From Pseudanabaena sp. Chao 1811 (lineage in GTDB: Bacteria; Cyanobacteriota; Cyanobacteriia; Pseudanabaenales; Pseudanabaenaceae): 64,000 nucleotides of DNA. A program made the position numbers and the translations under genes. The DNA lies in the NCBI RefSeq assembly GCF_027942295.1, contig NZ_CP101416.1, forward strand, positions 496,001 through 560,000, read 5' to 3'. Below the pieces are notes generated by a model. It was not told the DNA's origin and made no database searches. It saw only the letters and a program-made list of their open reading frames with translations. This document shows, piece by piece, positions 53,985-63,111 of this stretch (position 1 is its first letter; each line of letters starts with the position of its first letter).

Positions 53985-54020
53985 CTAAGAGTGTGTCGCG
54001 AAGCGACACACTCTTAGAAA
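53982..54020. repeat. Perfect 18-bp hairpin, GAA loop
   Basis: TTTCTAAGAGTGTGTCGC and its exact complement (arms 53982-53999 and 54003-54020) immediately after, and sharing bases with, the psbK terminator. Confidence 0.88.
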
Positions 54021-54046
54021 CTTAAAAATAATATTTTTAATGAACT

Positions 54047-54286
54047 ATGGAAACCATCGGACGTTGGACGAACAAATTTTTGATGTTCAATTTGTTCTTA
54101 GTATTTTTCTTTTTTGTATGGCTACTAGTTGCCCTCGGCGGTGAAAGTCTCAAAATCAACCTTGGGCTAGAACTATGGCGACAACTATGGGAACCACTGA
54201 TTCAGCCAGTATTAGGGATCGTCATGGCTGGGGCGATCGCTAGTGGCGTAATCTCCAAAGTCAAGCAAAAAATCGCCAAACCATAA
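54047..54286 (+). CDS. Small two-TM membrane protein, unknown
   Basis: 79 residues: a hydrophobic helix NLFLVFFFFVWLLVALGG (about 15-32), an amphipathic LELWRQLWEPLIQP and a second helix VLGIVMAGAIASGVI (about 55-69), ending in a basic tail KVKQKIAKP. It looks like a conserved small cyanobacterial membrane protein, but no name was recognised. A terminator follows directly. Confidence 0.65.
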   Translation: METIGRWTNKFLMFNLFLVFFFFVWLLVALGGESLKINLGLELWRQLWEPLIQPVLGIVMAGAIASGVISKVKQKIAKP

Positions 54287-54290
54287 TCAC

Positions 54291-54319
54291 AGGAAAAAGT
54301 CACTTTGTGACTTTTTCCT
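54291..54319 (+). terminator. Hairpin terminator after the 54047 gene
   Basis: AGGAAAAAGTCAC-TTT-GTGACTTTTTCCT: a perfect 13-bp stem followed by a T run. Confidence 0.88.
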
Positions 54320-54328
54320 GCCTTTTTT

Positions 54329-55327
54329 CTAGATATGCCGCACCCAACCATTGATCGTAAATCGACTGTCAGCAAAATATTCCGATGGACAACTCACAGG
54401 CAAAACTTCGTGCATACAGTGGCTAGGGAAAAAGACAATCGTATTATTCTGTGGCTGAATCACCTTATGGGACTTAGCCGCAACGGAAAAGCCATTTTCA
54501 ATTTTGCCGTCATAGATGACTAACTCACCACCAGTAAAGGCTTTCGGCTCACGATAGTAATAGTAAACATAGGTCAGGGTACGTGTTGCCGTATCAGGAC
54601 TACCACTATCATTATGAATTTTGTAATAATTACCGTGGTTATGGGCAGTCATTTGGGATTCAATTTGCCCAATCGCAAAGTTACTCATCCCCAAATGCGT
54701 CAGGATCTGCGGCGTAATTTTCCAAACGAGATTAATCATCAACTCGGAGAATTCAGGAAAATAAGGCAGATAGAATGAGCGCCGATAGTTAGGGTCATTT
54801 GCCGAATTTGTAGTGGGGACAAATTCGGGTTGTTTATTAATGCTGTAGCGCAATAATTCACTGAGTTGAGTTGGGGACAAAAAATCATTAATGAGGGCAT
54901 AGGGAGAGGGAATAATCTCTTCCGCTGAGACATCTAGTAATACCGCTCCCCTAGGATTTGATGATGATTGAGACTCGTTAACTGTGAAAACATTTGCCGC
55001 TTTTTGCGAAGTATGGGATGTAGTCGTTGGTAATAAATCTTGCCGATCTTTAATTAACCAAAAGCCCTTCGCAAATTGTCGCTCTACCAAAGTACATTCA
55101 AAATTGCGCCAAAAAAAACTATAGTTCTGCTCCTGAGAGGCAACTTCTAGCTTGAGTTTATCGATAAAGCTATTCTCAAGATTGAGCAATATTGCTAGCT
55201 CCTCAGTTGACACCCAAAAGCCAGCTTTAACAATATGTTGGATATGCTCAAGTTGTTTGACTAGACGCTCAACTTGTTGACTGCTCTCTTCAGAAATGAT
55301 TGGCGATTTTAAATGCTGATCTTGCAT
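54329..55327 (-). CDS. 2-oxoglutarate/Fe(II)-dependent oxygenase
   Basis: 332 residues. The C-terminal half (about 140-332) is a prolyl-4-hydroxylase-like double-stranded beta helix: MTAHNHGNYYKIHNDSGSPDT (iron His and Asp in HND, about 240-242), YYREPKAFTGGELVIYDG, NTIVFFPSHCMHEVLPVSC (distal His) and DSRFTINGWVRH (2-oxoglutarate Arg). The N-terminal 130 residues are helical and unassigned. The target, protein or small molecule, is unknown. Confidence 0.88.
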   Translation of the reverse strand: MQDQHLKSPIISEESSQQVERLVKQLEHIQHIVKAGFWVSTEELAILLNLENSFIDKLKLEVASQEQNYSFFWRNFECTLVERQFAKGFWLIKDRQDLLPTTTSHTSQKAANVFTVNESQSSSNPRGAVLLDVSAEEIIPSPYALINDFLSPTQLSELLRYSINKQPEFVPTTNSANDPNYRRSFYLPYFPEFSELMINLVWKITPQILTHLGMSNFAIGQIESQMTAHNHGNYYKIHNDSGSPDTATRTLTYVYYYYREPKAFTGGELVIYDGKIENGFSVAAKSHKVIQPQNNTIVFFPSHCMHEVLPVSCPSEYFADSRFTINGWVRHI

Positions 55328-55362
55328 GATCTTCGACCATTAATTCCCATTAAAAATTTTGA

Positions 55363-55393
55363 GTTGAGATTTTGCATAAGGCAAAATCTCAAC
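55363..55393 (-). terminator. sppA terminator hairpin
   Basis: GTTGAGATTTTGC (55363-55375) and GCAAAATCTCAAC (55381-55393) with a 5-nt loop, downstream of sppA on the minus strand. Confidence 0.75.
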
Positions 55394-55402
55394 CTTTATA
55401 AG

Positions 55403-56413
55403 TTAGTTAAACCAACTTGGCATCAGCAAAACTGGTGGATCATAGTTTCCCATTTGCATATTTTGCCCAGCCAATTTTGAAGTTAACTGATCAGCGATCG
55501 CGCCAGAGATTTTGCCATTACCCACAACATCAAAAAATGGTAAAGCAATACTCACCCCAGCATGATTGAGCAATTGGTCTAATAGTCTTTCAAAGGAAGC
55601 AGGCGATTTACGAATTGGTAATTCCTTAGTTTCAGGTAAATTAAACTTCTTTCTTGCCAAGGTTCTTAAATCAACAACGGCTTCATCTAATGTCCCGATC
55701 GCATCGACTAGTTTATTTTCCTTAGCTTGGCTACCAGTGTATATCCGCCCATCTGCGAGCTTACGCACCACTTCTAAATCAAGTTTGCGCCCTTTAGCGA
55801 CATCGGTAATAAATTCCTGATAGGTACTTTGCAACAGATCTTGCAGCAGTTGGCGTTCTGGGTCGGACAGATCTCGGAATGAAGAAAAAATATCTTTATA
55901 GGGGCCAGTTTTAATAGTTTGTGCTTGAATACCGACCTTACTGAGCAACTCCTTCGCATTGAATCCACTTAAAATCACACCAATACTGCCTGTTAAAGTC
56001 CCCGCATTTGCATAGATTTTAGTAGCAGAACTCGCTGTGTAGTAGCCGCCACTGGTTGCTTGGTCGAGCATACTCACAACCACAGGTTTTTTCTCGCTCA
56101 AGTCCTTGACGGCAGCATATAGCTCTTTACTTGCACCTACGGTTCCCCCCGGACTATTAATCGATAGCAAAACTCCTTTGACAGAGTCTTCTTCGATGAG
56201 TTCACGGAGGCGATCGCGTACTGCCATTGCCCCTGAAGCTGAAGCCCTTGCCCCTGTAATTACCCCATCTAAAGAGACCAGTTCAAGGCGATCGCGATCG
56301 AGTACCTTCTTTAAATTTAGGGCTTCATCCATTTGGCGGCGCTGAATCCCAAAGGTTGCCGAAATAAAGCAAACAGCGACTAAAACAAGAGCAATGATGC
56401 GATTGAGTTGCAT
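55403..56413 (-). CDS. sppA: Signal peptide peptidase SppA (short form)
   Basis: 336 residues. An N-terminal membrane anchor (IIALVLVAVCFISATFG, about 5-21) precedes an S49 Ser-Lys protease domain: VKGVLLSINSPGGTVGASKELYAAV (about 79-103), VVSMLDQATSGGYYTASSATKIYANAGTLTGSIGVI (nucleophile Ser in TSGGYY, about 115-150) and the general-base Lys around NAKELLSKVGI. The 36-kDa single-domain form. In cyanobacteria it degrades cleaved signal peptides and light-harvesting proteins. Confidence 0.93.
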   Translation of the reverse strand: MQLNRIIALVLVAVCFISATFGIQRRQMDEALNLKKVLDRDRLELVSLDGVITGARASASGAMAVRDRLRELIEEDSVKGVLLSINSPGGTVGASKELYAAVKDLSEKKPVVVSMLDQATSGGYYTASSATKIYANAGTLTGSIGVILSGFNAKELLSKVGIQAQTIKTGPYKDIFSSFRDLSDPERQLLQDLLQSTYQEFITDVAKGRKLDLEVVRKLADGRIYTGSQAKENKLVDAIGTLDEAVVDLRTLARKKFNLPETKELPIRKSPASFERLLDQLLNHAGVSIALPFFDVVGNGKISGAIADQLTSKLAGQNMQMGNYDPPVLLMPSWFN

Positions 56414-56450
56414 AGCAAATTTTTCTGGTATCTGCTTTAGTTTAATATAA

Positions 56451-56499
56451 AACCCAGAAATGAAAGGCGGCGCGATGCGTCGCCTTTCATTTCTGAGTT
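56451..56499. repeat. Long hairpin between divergent sppA and bchM
   Basis: AACCCAGAAATGAAAGGCGGCG against CGTCGCCTTTCATTTCTGAGTT, about 22 bp with two mismatched or wobble positions. Related to the GGCGC hairpins but lying in a divergent promoter region. Confidence 0.8.
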
Positions 56500-56532
56500 A
56501 AAATCATTTTTCTGTAACCTTTCTTCACAATC

Positions 56533-57243
56533 ATGGCTAATCAAGCTCTCAATAAGAACTCCACAAAAAAATCTCCCAAAGACAAAGACATAGTTCGCGA
56601 TTATTTTAATTCCACTGGCTTCGATCGCTGGCGACGGATTTATGGAGAAGGTGGTGATGTCAACCGCGTCCAACTTGACATCCGCACAGGACATCAACAA
56701 ACCGTCGATTATGTCTTAGGTTGGTTTAAGAATGACAAAAATGCGGTTGGACATACAGTTTGTGACGCAGGTTGTGGCACTGGTAGCTTGAGTATTCCCC
56801 TCACCGAAATGGGCGCAAAGGTCTATGCCAGTGATATTTCCGAAAAAATGGTGGGTGAAGGTAAAAACCGTGCCACCGATCCTGAAAATCCTGTCTTTGA
56901 AGTTAAGGATTTAGCATCATTGTCTGGGGAATATGACACCGTAATCTGTCTAGATGTGTTGATTCATTATCCAGATCAAGATTCTGAAGCGATGATTGCC
57001 CATCTTGCTTCCCTTGCTAAATCTCGATTAATCCTCAGCTTTGCTCCTAAAAATCCCTACTATGTACTAATGAAGAAGGTAGGTGACATGGTTCCAGGAC
57101 CTAGCAAGGCAACTCGTGCCTATTTGCACAAAGAATCTGACGTGCGGCGCGTTCTTGAAGGCTTGGGCTTCACGATCAAGCGCAAAGAATTTACTGCTAC
57201 CTCCTTTTATTTCTCACGCCTACTTGAGGCTGTCCGCAATTAG
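56533..57243 (+). CDS. bchM: Magnesium protoporphyrin IX methyltransferase
   Basis: 236 residues (ChlM/BchM). It transfers methyl from SAM to the C13 propionate of Mg-protoporphyrin IX in chlorophyll synthesis. DYFNSTGFDRWRRIYGEGGDVNRVQLDIRTGHQ (about 24-56) is family-specific, followed by the SAM motif VCDAGCGTGSLSIPLTEMGA (about 76-95), YASDISEKMV and the motif VICLDVLIHYPDQD. The last strand FYFSRLLEAVRN is conserved. Its terminator is at 57246. Confidence 0.96.
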   Translation: MANQALNKNSTKKSPKDKDIVRDYFNSTGFDRWRRIYGEGGDVNRVQLDIRTGHQQTVDYVLGWFKNDKNAVGHTVCDAGCGTGSLSIPLTEMGAKVYASDISEKMVGEGKNRATDPENPVFEVKDLASLSGEYDTVICLDVLIHYPDQDSEAMIAHLASLAKSRLILSFAPKNPYYVLMKKVGDMVPGPSKATRAYLHKESDVRRVLEGLGFTIKRKEFTATSFYFSRLLEAVRN

Positions 57244-57245
57244 AC

Positions 57246-57273
57246 CAAATCGCTGCCCTAGGGCAGCGATTTG
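57246..57273 (+). terminator. bchM terminator
   Basis: CAAATCGCTGCCC-TA-GGGCAGCGATTTG: a 13-bp perfect stem directly after the bchM stop. There is no long T run. Confidence 0.75.
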
Positions 57274-57450
57274 ACTCAGGTAAGAATTCTTTACATTTTG
57301 CAAGTAGGCGATCGCATCGAAACCGTAGCAAAACCTGTTTGAATAGAAAATGGTGCTTTTACTTCGATTTTTATAATCTTTTTATATCTTAAAAATCTCA
57401 CCTTACCACCTTCACCCACAAAACTTTTTTAATTATTCACCCTTTGTCCT

Positions 57451-58401
57451 ATGGTTGCATCCTCAACAGTTCGCATTAGTTCTCGCAAAAGTCAGCTAGC
57501 ACTGGTACAAACGCATTGGGTACAAGCGGAACTAAGCAAAGCACACCCCGATCGCCAGTTTGAAGTCGTCACCATGAGTACACAGGGCGATAAGATTCTT
57601 GACGTAGCTCTCGCTAAAATTGGTGATAAAGGCTTATTTACCAAAGAATTAGAAGTATCTATGCTGACCAGAGAGTCAGATCTAGCTGTACATAGCCTCA
57701 AAGATTTACCAACTAAGTTGCCTGAAGGTTTAATCCTTGGCGCAGTAACAGAGCGTGAAGATCCCGCCGATGCCCTAGTTGTCCATGAAAAGCTCAAGGA
57801 CAAAAACCTCGCAACTTTGCCTGCGGGTACTGTTGTCGGCACATCTTCCTTACGTCGCCTCGCGCAACTTCGCCATTACTATCCTCATCTCACCTTTAAG
57901 GATGTACGTGGCAACTTGAATACCCGTCTCCAAAAGCTCGATTCGGGTGAATATGATGCCTTGATTCTTGCTGCCGCAGGTTTACGTCGTCTAGGCATGG
58001 GCGATCGCGTACATGAAGTAATTGATGCTGAAATTTCCCTCCATGCCGTCGGTCAGGGAGCTTTAGGTATCGAGTGCCGTGCCGAAGATCCCGATATTTT
58101 GGCTTTGTTTACCCCGATCATCCACTATCCCACCACTCAACGTTGCCTTGCTGAGCGCTCTTTCCTTCGTGAGCTCGAAGGTGGTTGTCAAGTTCCCATT
58201 GGTGTTCATACTGCTATCAATGGCGACAAGCTAACCCTGAAGGGAATTGTGGCAAGCCTTGATGGTAAAACTTTAGTCAAGGGTGAAGTAACAGGGGATC
58301 TCACTAATCCAGAAGTGATCGGTGCAGAATTAGCCGATGATCTCAAATCTAAGGGCGCTCAAGACATCCTCAACAAGATTTTTGCGGAAGTTCGCGCTTA
58401 A
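57451..58401 (+). CDS. hemC: Porphobilinogen deaminase (hydroxymethylbilane synthase)
   Basis: 316 residues. It polymerises four porphobilinogens to hydroxymethylbilane in tetrapyrrole synthesis. Motifs: [17 protein letters not shown] (8-24), [15 protein letters not shown] (about 76-90), [43 protein letters not shown] (about 150-181) and the dipyrromethane-binding Cys in [16 protein letters not shown]. It lies 207 bp after bchM on the same strand, with a terminator between, so it is a functional rather than an operon neighbour. Confidence 0.97.
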   Translation: MVASSTVRISSRKSQLALVQTHWVQAELSKAHPDRQFEVVTMSTQGDKILDVALAKIGDKGLFTKELEVSMLTRESDLAVHSLKDLPTKLPEGLILGAVTEREDPADALVVHEKLKDKNLATLPAGTVVGTSSLRRLAQLRHYYPHLTFKDVRGNLNTRLQKLDSGEYDALILAAAGLRRLGMGDRVHEVIDAEISLHAVGQGALGIECRAEDPDILALFTPIIHYPTTQRCLAERSFLRELEGGCQVPIGVHTAINGDKLTLKGIVASLDGKTLVKGEVTGDLTNPEVIGAELADDLKSKGAQDILNKIFAEVRA

Positions 58402-58548
58402 AACGTCAGTTCGGCTTAATCTGGCAAATTTTAAAATCCCAAAAGTAAAAGCTTTGCTACGCAAAGCTTTTACTTTTGGGATTTGAGAGAGGGTTTGCGT
58501 AGCAAACCCTCTCTCAAATCCCGTTTCAAATTATCCCGAACTCACGTT
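58402..58548. repeat. MITE-like element, AACGT(C/G)AGTTCG family, copy 2
   Basis: Ends AACGTCAGTTCGG (58402-58414) and CCGAACTCACGTT (58536-58548). Inside are two perfect hairpins that share bases: 58434-58457/58461-58484 (24 bp, TAC loop) and 58478-58498/58502-58522 (21 bp, GTA loop). It starts one base after the hemC stop. Confidence 0.88.
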
Positions 58549-58597
58549 AAAAAGCAGAAAATAACCAGTTTCTTACACTGACTCTTTTCTACTTACA

Positions 58598-58632
58598 AAA
58601 AAAGAGGTGGTACAAAGTACCACCTCTTTTTT
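58598..58632. terminator. Terminator of the ribosomal operon (and hemC)
   Basis: AAAAAAGAGGTGGTAC-AAA-GTACCACCTCTTTTTT: a 16-bp stem with A/T ends, placed to stop both hemC transcripts and the minus-strand rpsI transcript. Confidence 0.9.
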
Positions 58633-58644
58633 GTAATTGGCCGA

Positions 58645-59058
58645 TTACCGTTTCGAGTATTGAGGAGCCTTACGAGCTTTCTTAAGCCCGTATTTTTTAC
58701 GTTCTTTACAACGAGGATCGCGAGTCATATAACCTTCAACCTTGAGAGGCTTACGATTTTCAGGGGCAAGTTCGCATAATGCACGGGCAACACCTAGACG
58801 AATTGCGTCAGCTTGACCTGTAACACCACCGCCATGAGCATTAACGAGCACATCATACTCATTTTCCAAGCCTAAGGTTTCCAAAGGAGCCTTAACACCT
58901 GAAATGTAGCTAGGATTGAATTGCAAATACAAATCACCGGGTTTGCCGTTGATTACGATTTTGCCTTCACCAGGGACAAGGCGTACACGGGCGATCGCAG
59001 TCTTACGGCGACCAGTACCCCAGTAAACAGCACGATTAGAACGTTCAGTATCTGACAT
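58645..59058 (-). CDS. rpsI: Ribosomal protein uS9
   Basis: 137 residues of the small-subunit protein S9: [35 protein letters not shown] at the start and the C-terminal [24 protein letters not shown], whose terminal Lys-Arg contacts P-site tRNA. Last gene of the operon, 12 bp after rplM, then a terminator. Confidence 0.98.
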   Translation of the reverse strand: MSDTERSNRAVYWGTGRRKTAIARVRLVPGEGKIVINGKPGDLYLQFNPSYISGVKAPLETLGLENEYDVLVNAHGGGVTGQADAIRLGVARALCELAPENRKPLKVEGYMTRDPRCKERKKYGLKKARKAPQYSKR

Positions 59059-59070
59059 CGGTTATTTCTC

Positions 59071-59538
59071 CTACTTCTGCGATGGAATGGTGTTGATGAC
59101 CAAGGTTTCGGGCTGTTGAGCCTCATGGGGATGACTAGCACCCTTGTAAACCTTGAGCTTGGTGAAAAGCTGACGACCGAGGGTATTCTTGGGCAACATG
59201 CCTTTAACAGCATGTTCAAGAACGCGCTCAGGTACGCGGGCAATTACCTTATCAAAGGTTTCGGTCTTCATTCCACCTGGGCGACCAGAATGTCTTCTGT
59301 ATAGCTTTTGGGTTGATTTTTTACCAGTTACGGCAATTTTTTCGGCATTGATTACAACGACGAAATCGCCAGTATCTAAGTGGGGCGTATAGATAGGCTT
59401 ATCTTTACCGCGCAAGATTACCGCGATCGCGCTAGCAAGCCGCCCGAGGCGCTGACCTTCCGCATCGATAACATACCACTTACGATCTGGATCTTTAGGT
59501 AAGTAGCTTTTATTAGGAGTGAGTGTAGTTGTAGTCAT
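59071..59538 (-). CDS. rplM: Ribosomal protein uL13
   Basis: 155 residues: [55 protein letters not shown], then [12 protein letters not shown] and [23 protein letters not shown]. Standard L13 of cyanobacterial length. Coupled with rpsI (12-bp gap). Confidence 0.98.
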   Translation of the reverse strand: MTTTTLTPNKSYLPKDPDRKWYVIDAEGQRLGRLASAIAVILRGKDKPIYTPHLDTGDFVVVINAEKIAVTGKKSTQKLYRRHSGRPGGMKTETFDKVIARVPERVLEHAVKGMLPKNTLGRQLFTKLKVYKGASHPHEAQQPETLVINTIPSQK

Positions 59539-59602
59539 TAGTTTCTCTACAAGCGAAATTTATCTATCAAATTTTTATCTTGGAAAACTTGAGCTTTAAG
59601 CA

Positions 59603-60454
59603 TCAAATCAAGCTAATTGCCCGATCATTTGTTAAGCCCAAAGTTTGCTTGCGCGATGCGAACTCAGCGAATGGGTTATCGGCGTAGCCGATCGCTAATA
59701 AGCAGAGTCCTTGCGGTGGTGCTGCGTATTTAACTTCAATACGACGCTTTTCCTGCCATCTACTAGTAAAGGCTTCGACACTGAGACGCGAACGCCCCAC
59801 ATCAATTAGCTGTCCCACTAGCAGACGAATCATGCCGTAAAGAAAACCACTTGCCTGAACTTCCACATGGACAAAATCACCATCTCGCCAACATAGTGCT
59901 TCTTGAACCTCAAGACGACTATGGGGACGACTTGAACCTGCTCTTTGAAATGCAGCCATATCTTGTTCGCCGAGCATTGGCTGTAAGGCTTGATGAATAA
60001 GCCCTTCATTAAGGCGCTCATGGTAGTAGTGCCAACTAAACTGCCTTACAAATAAATTCGGGATTGGTGCGGTGTAAATCGTGTACCGATAACGTCGCCA
60101 TGTCGCCGAAAATCTCGCATGCCAGTCAGAGGCAACCTCCGTCGAGCCAAAGATCAAGATATCCTCTGGCAAGTAGCTATTGAGGACTTTTGCCCATTTC
60201 TGAGGAGGAATCACACTCGAAGTATCGAAATGCGCTACCTGAGCCGCAGCATGAACACCTGTGTCAGTTCTACCTGCACTATGCACAACGGTTGGTTTAC
60301 CGCAAATCTTAGCGATCGCTTCTTCAATCGTTTGCTGCACTGAGGTATGATTTGGCTGCCTTTGCCATCCGTAATAATGTGTACCTAGATATTGAATAGC
60401 TAAAGCCACACGACGAACAGAATCAGAATCAGCAGACAAAATCATCTCTGGCAT
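59603..60454 (-). CDS. truA: tRNA pseudouridine synthase A
   Basis: 283 residues. It makes pseudouridine at tRNA positions 38-40. RRVALAIQYLGTHYYGWQRQPNHTSVQQTIEEAI (about 14-47) precedes the catalytic Asp motif HSAGRTDTGVHAAAQVAHFDT (about 58-78). Later GSSRPHSRLEVQEA and ASGFLYGMIRLLVGQLIDVGRSRLS are conserved. Its position between rplQ and rplM is usual in cyanobacteria. Confidence 0.97.
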   Translation of the reverse strand: MPEMILSADSDSVRRVALAIQYLGTHYYGWQRQPNHTSVQQTIEEAIAKICGKPTVVHSAGRTDTGVHAAAQVAHFDTSSVIPPQKWAKVLNSYLPEDILIFGSTEVASDWHARFSATWRRYRYTIYTAPIPNLFVRQFSWHYYHERLNEGLIHQALQPMLGEQDMAAFQRAGSSRPHSRLEVQEALCWRDGDFVHVEVQASGFLYGMIRLLVGQLIDVGRSRLSVEAFTSRWQEKRRIEVKYAAPPQGLCLLAIGYADNPFAEFASRKQTLGLTNDRAISLI

Positions 60455-60471
60455 CTCAGGAATTTACCTGC

Positions 60472-60906
60472 TTATACCAGTTGCAAAATCGCGATTTCGG
60501 CATTATCGCCACGACGACTGACCGTGCGAACGATACGGGTATAGCCACCATTACGATCAGCATAACGTTCTTTAGCTTGGCTAAACAGTAAGTCTACTAA
60601 GCTAGTTACGCGCTCTTCTTCAGGTAATTTCTCTTGTTTTGTCTTAGTTTGGACGCGATCGCTCACGGGTTCGCCATCCTTAACCGAGATATCGTATAAA
60701 TAGGCGATCGCTTGACGACGAGCGTGCAAAGAACCATTTTTAGCAAGGGTAATGATGTGATCAGCAGTAGTGCGAACAGCATTAGCTCTTGCTCTAGTGG
60801 TCTTAATTTCGCCTCTGAGGATCAACTCAGTAGTCAAAGCCCGTAGGAGAGCTTTGCGCTGGTCAGCAGCCTTATTAAGCTGGGGTGTTTTACAACGGTG
60901 ACGCAT
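60472..60906 (-). CDS. rplQ: Ribosomal protein bL17 with an internal insertion
   Basis: 144 residues. The ends are standard L17: [30 protein letters not shown] and [32 protein letters not shown]. The typical cyanobacterial protein is about 116 residues. Here about 28 charged residues ([20 protein letters not shown] and the following [10 protein letters not shown]) are inserted after IAYLYD in the central region. The frame is uninterrupted and the gene sits in its normal operon place, so it is presumably functional. Confidence 0.96.
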   Translation of the reverse strand: MRHRCKTPQLNKAADQRKALLRALTTELILRGEIKTTRARANAVRTTADHIITLAKNGSLHARRQAIAYLYDISVKDGEPVSDRVQTKTKQEKLPEEERVTSLVDLLFSQAKERYADRNGGYTRIVRTVSRRGDNAEIAILQLV

Positions 60907-60997
60907 AGGTGTGTACTAGATGGATGTTTAATGCAATATTTGCGAAGCACGGAGCTGCAAATATTGCCATTTTTATAGAACTTTTATAGAGATACTC

Positions 60998-61951
60998 TTA
61001 TAAAACTTTAGAAGACTTAGATTCGGTCAAGGTCAAGCCTAGATGCTGCTTGAGCGCATCCATAACTTCCTCAGCCGACTTTTGACCAAAGTTTTTGATC
61101 TCTAGTAGATCGTCTTGAGTGTACTCCAGCAAATCCGCCACAGTATTAATCTGTGCACGTTTGAGACAGTTGTAAGCTCTGACCGACAGTTGCAATTCTT
61201 CAATGTGAATTTGCTTCGTCTCATCTTGCTCATCACGCTCTTGGGGCAGTGAAGGCGCAAGGGTGATTTCTTGCAAGGGAGAGAATAAACTCACCAAGAC
61301 ACTAGCGGCTTGGCTAAGCGCTTCTTGAGGTGTAATGCTGCCATTAGTCCAAATATCAATTTGGAGACTCTCTTTATTGATCGCATCACCGATCCGAGCA
61401 TCCCTAATCTCATACTTGACCTTACGCACAGGCATAAACACAGCATCAATTTTGAGCGTGTCAATGGGAGAACTGTGATCTTCTTTAGAGCGGTCTACGG
61501 AACGATAACCTTTACCACGCTCAATCGTTAGTTCCATCTCCAAAGTTGCGCCCTCACTGAGGGTAGCGATGTATTGGTTAGGGTTAACGATTTCGATGTC
61601 CGATGGCAAAGAATGAAAACTAGTGGCAGTGACTAACTTTGGACCGCGCTCTACCAGCCGAATGATCTGTGGTGCTGAGCTATAAGACTTCAACACTAGT
61701 TCCTTCAGGTTGAGCATCAAATCCAAAACGTCTTCCCGCACGCCTGGAATCGTCGCAAACTCATGGTTGACACCAGCAATGCGAACAGCAGTGACGGCCG
61801 CACCCTCAAGATTGGAGAGCAATACCCGTCTGAGCGCATTTCCAATGGTAATGCCTTGCCCCCGATCTAGTGGTTCCAGTACAAATTGGCTGTACTGGCT
61901 ATTGTCTTTTTCTGTGTGGGATGCAACGCACTCAACCTGAAACTGTGCCAT
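60998..61951 (-). CDS. rpoA: RNA polymerase alpha subunit
   Basis: 317 residues. N-terminal assembly domain (about 1-230; FVLEPLDRGQGITIGNALRRVLLSNLEGAAVTAVRI) and C-terminal DNA-binding domain (about 245-317; IEELQLSVRAYNCLKRAQINTVADLLEYTQDDLLEIKNFGQKSAEEVMDALKQHLG) that contacts promoters and activators. It lies between rpsK and rplQ as expected. Confidence 0.98.
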   Translation of the reverse strand: MAQFQVECVASHTEKDNSQYSQFVLEPLDRGQGITIGNALRRVLLSNLEGAAVTAVRIAGVNHEFATIPGVREDVLDLMLNLKELVLKSYSSAPQIIRLVERGPKLVTATSFHSLPSDIEIVNPNQYIATLSEGATLEMELTIERGKGYRSVDRSKEDHSSPIDTLKIDAVFMPVRKVKYEIRDARIGDAINKESLQIDIWTNGSITPQEALSQAASVLVSLFSPLQEITLAPSLPQERDEQDETKQIHIEELQLSVRAYNCLKRAQINTVADLLEYTQDDLLEIKNFGQKSAEEVMDALKQHLGLTLTESKSSKVL

Positions 61952-62060
61952 ATTTGTACCGACTTAGTCTGCAAGAGTAAACGAAAATCAAAGGGGAAAT
62001 TAGAGAATTGCAAAATTACGAATTACGAATTACGAACTTAAACTTTTAATTCGCAATTGG

Positions 62061-62456
62061 TTATACACGTCTACGCTTAGGAGGACGGCAACCATTGTGA
62101 GGGATGGGGGTGATATCACGAATCAAAGTGATTTCCAAACCAGCAGCTTGTAAAGCTCTGACTGCGGTTTCACGACCAGATCCAGGTCCTGTAACCATCA
62201 CTTCAACTTGGCGCATTCCTTGCTCGATCGCTCTTCTGGCAGCAGATTCTGCGGCAGTTTGCGCGGCAAATGGAGTACCCTTCTTTGCGCCCTTAAAGCC
62301 GCTCGCACCAGCCGAAGACCAAGAGATTACATCGCCTACGGTGTCAGCGATCGTGACGATAGTGTTGTTGAAAGTAGACTGGATGTAAGCGACTCCATTA
62401 GGGACATTACGCTTATTCTTGCGTGCGCCAGTTCTACGTGTTGTTTGACGAGCCAT
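62061..62456 (-). CDS. rpsK: Ribosomal protein uS11
   Basis: 131 residues: [59 protein letters not shown] and the C-terminal [23 protein letters not shown], universally conserved in S11. 20 bp after rpsM. Confidence 0.98.
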   Translation of the reverse strand: MARQTTRRTGARKNKRNVPNGVAYIQSTFNNTIVTIADTVGDVISWSSAGASGFKGAKKGTPFAAQTAAESAARRAIEQGMRQVEVMVTGPGSGRETAVRALQAAGLEITLIRDITPIPHNGCRPPKRRRV

Positions 62457-62476
62457 AGTTTCGTACTAATCCTTAA

Positions 62477-62860
62477 TTACTTCTTACCTGGAGCCTTCTT
62501 CTTACCTGCAACAGTGCGACGACCGCCACGACGGGTACGAGCATTGGTACGGGTACGTTGTCCACGCACAGGAAGTCCCATACGATGTCTACGACCTCTG
62601 TAGCAGCCGATGTCTACTAGGCGTTTGATGCTTAAACCTTCGAGACGACGCAGATCGCCTTCTACTTGAAAGTTGGATTCTACCTCTTGGCGTAAAGTCG
62701 TTACTTCAACGTCAGTAAGTTCTTTAACCCGCGTATCGGGGTTTATTTTGGTAGCTGCTAAGATTTTTTTGGCGCTAGTTAGACCGATTCCGTATATATA
62801 CGTTAGTCCTATTTCAATGCGCTTGTCACGAGGAAGGTCAACTCCTGCAATGCGAGCCAC
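62477..62860 (-). CDS. rpsM: Ribosomal protein uS13
   Basis: 127 residues starting at GTG (62858-62860): [35 protein letters not shown], then [40 protein letters not shown]. First gene of the operon in this window. rpmJ and infA, which often precede it, are not found upstream. Confidence 0.98.
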   Translation of the reverse strand: MARIAGVDLPRDKRIEIGLTYIYGIGLTSAKKILAATKINPDTRVKELTDVEVTTLRQEVESNFQVEGDLRRLEGLSIKRLVDIGCYRGRRHRMGLPVRGQRTRTNARTRRGGRRTVAGKKKAPGKK

Positions 62861-63111
62861 TATAAGTCTCCCAATTTGTTGTCAGTTTTCAATGTAACGT
62901 TTGCCCTAAATTAAAATTAAAATTTCTATTCTTAAAAATTCTAATTATTTGGTTGTCCTAAAATAACTTTTTGGTAAATTTTGGGCGAACCTTTGGGGCG
63001 GATAGCTGTACAAGTCAATCTTCGAGCGAGCGAGCGTTTTATGCAGTGGGTTAGCTACAGTCATCAGCAAGAGCAAATTACGAAGACAGCATATTTTACA
63101 GCGAACTCTAT
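62861..63111 (-). other. rpsM operon leader
   Basis: About 250 bp between the predicted promoter and the rpsM GTG, with no supportable gene. A 61-codon frame (62945-63130) is present but begins inside the promoter spacer. rpmJ, expected here in many bacteria, is absent. The length would allow a regulatory r-protein leader, but no clear fold was recognised. Confidence 0.4.
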
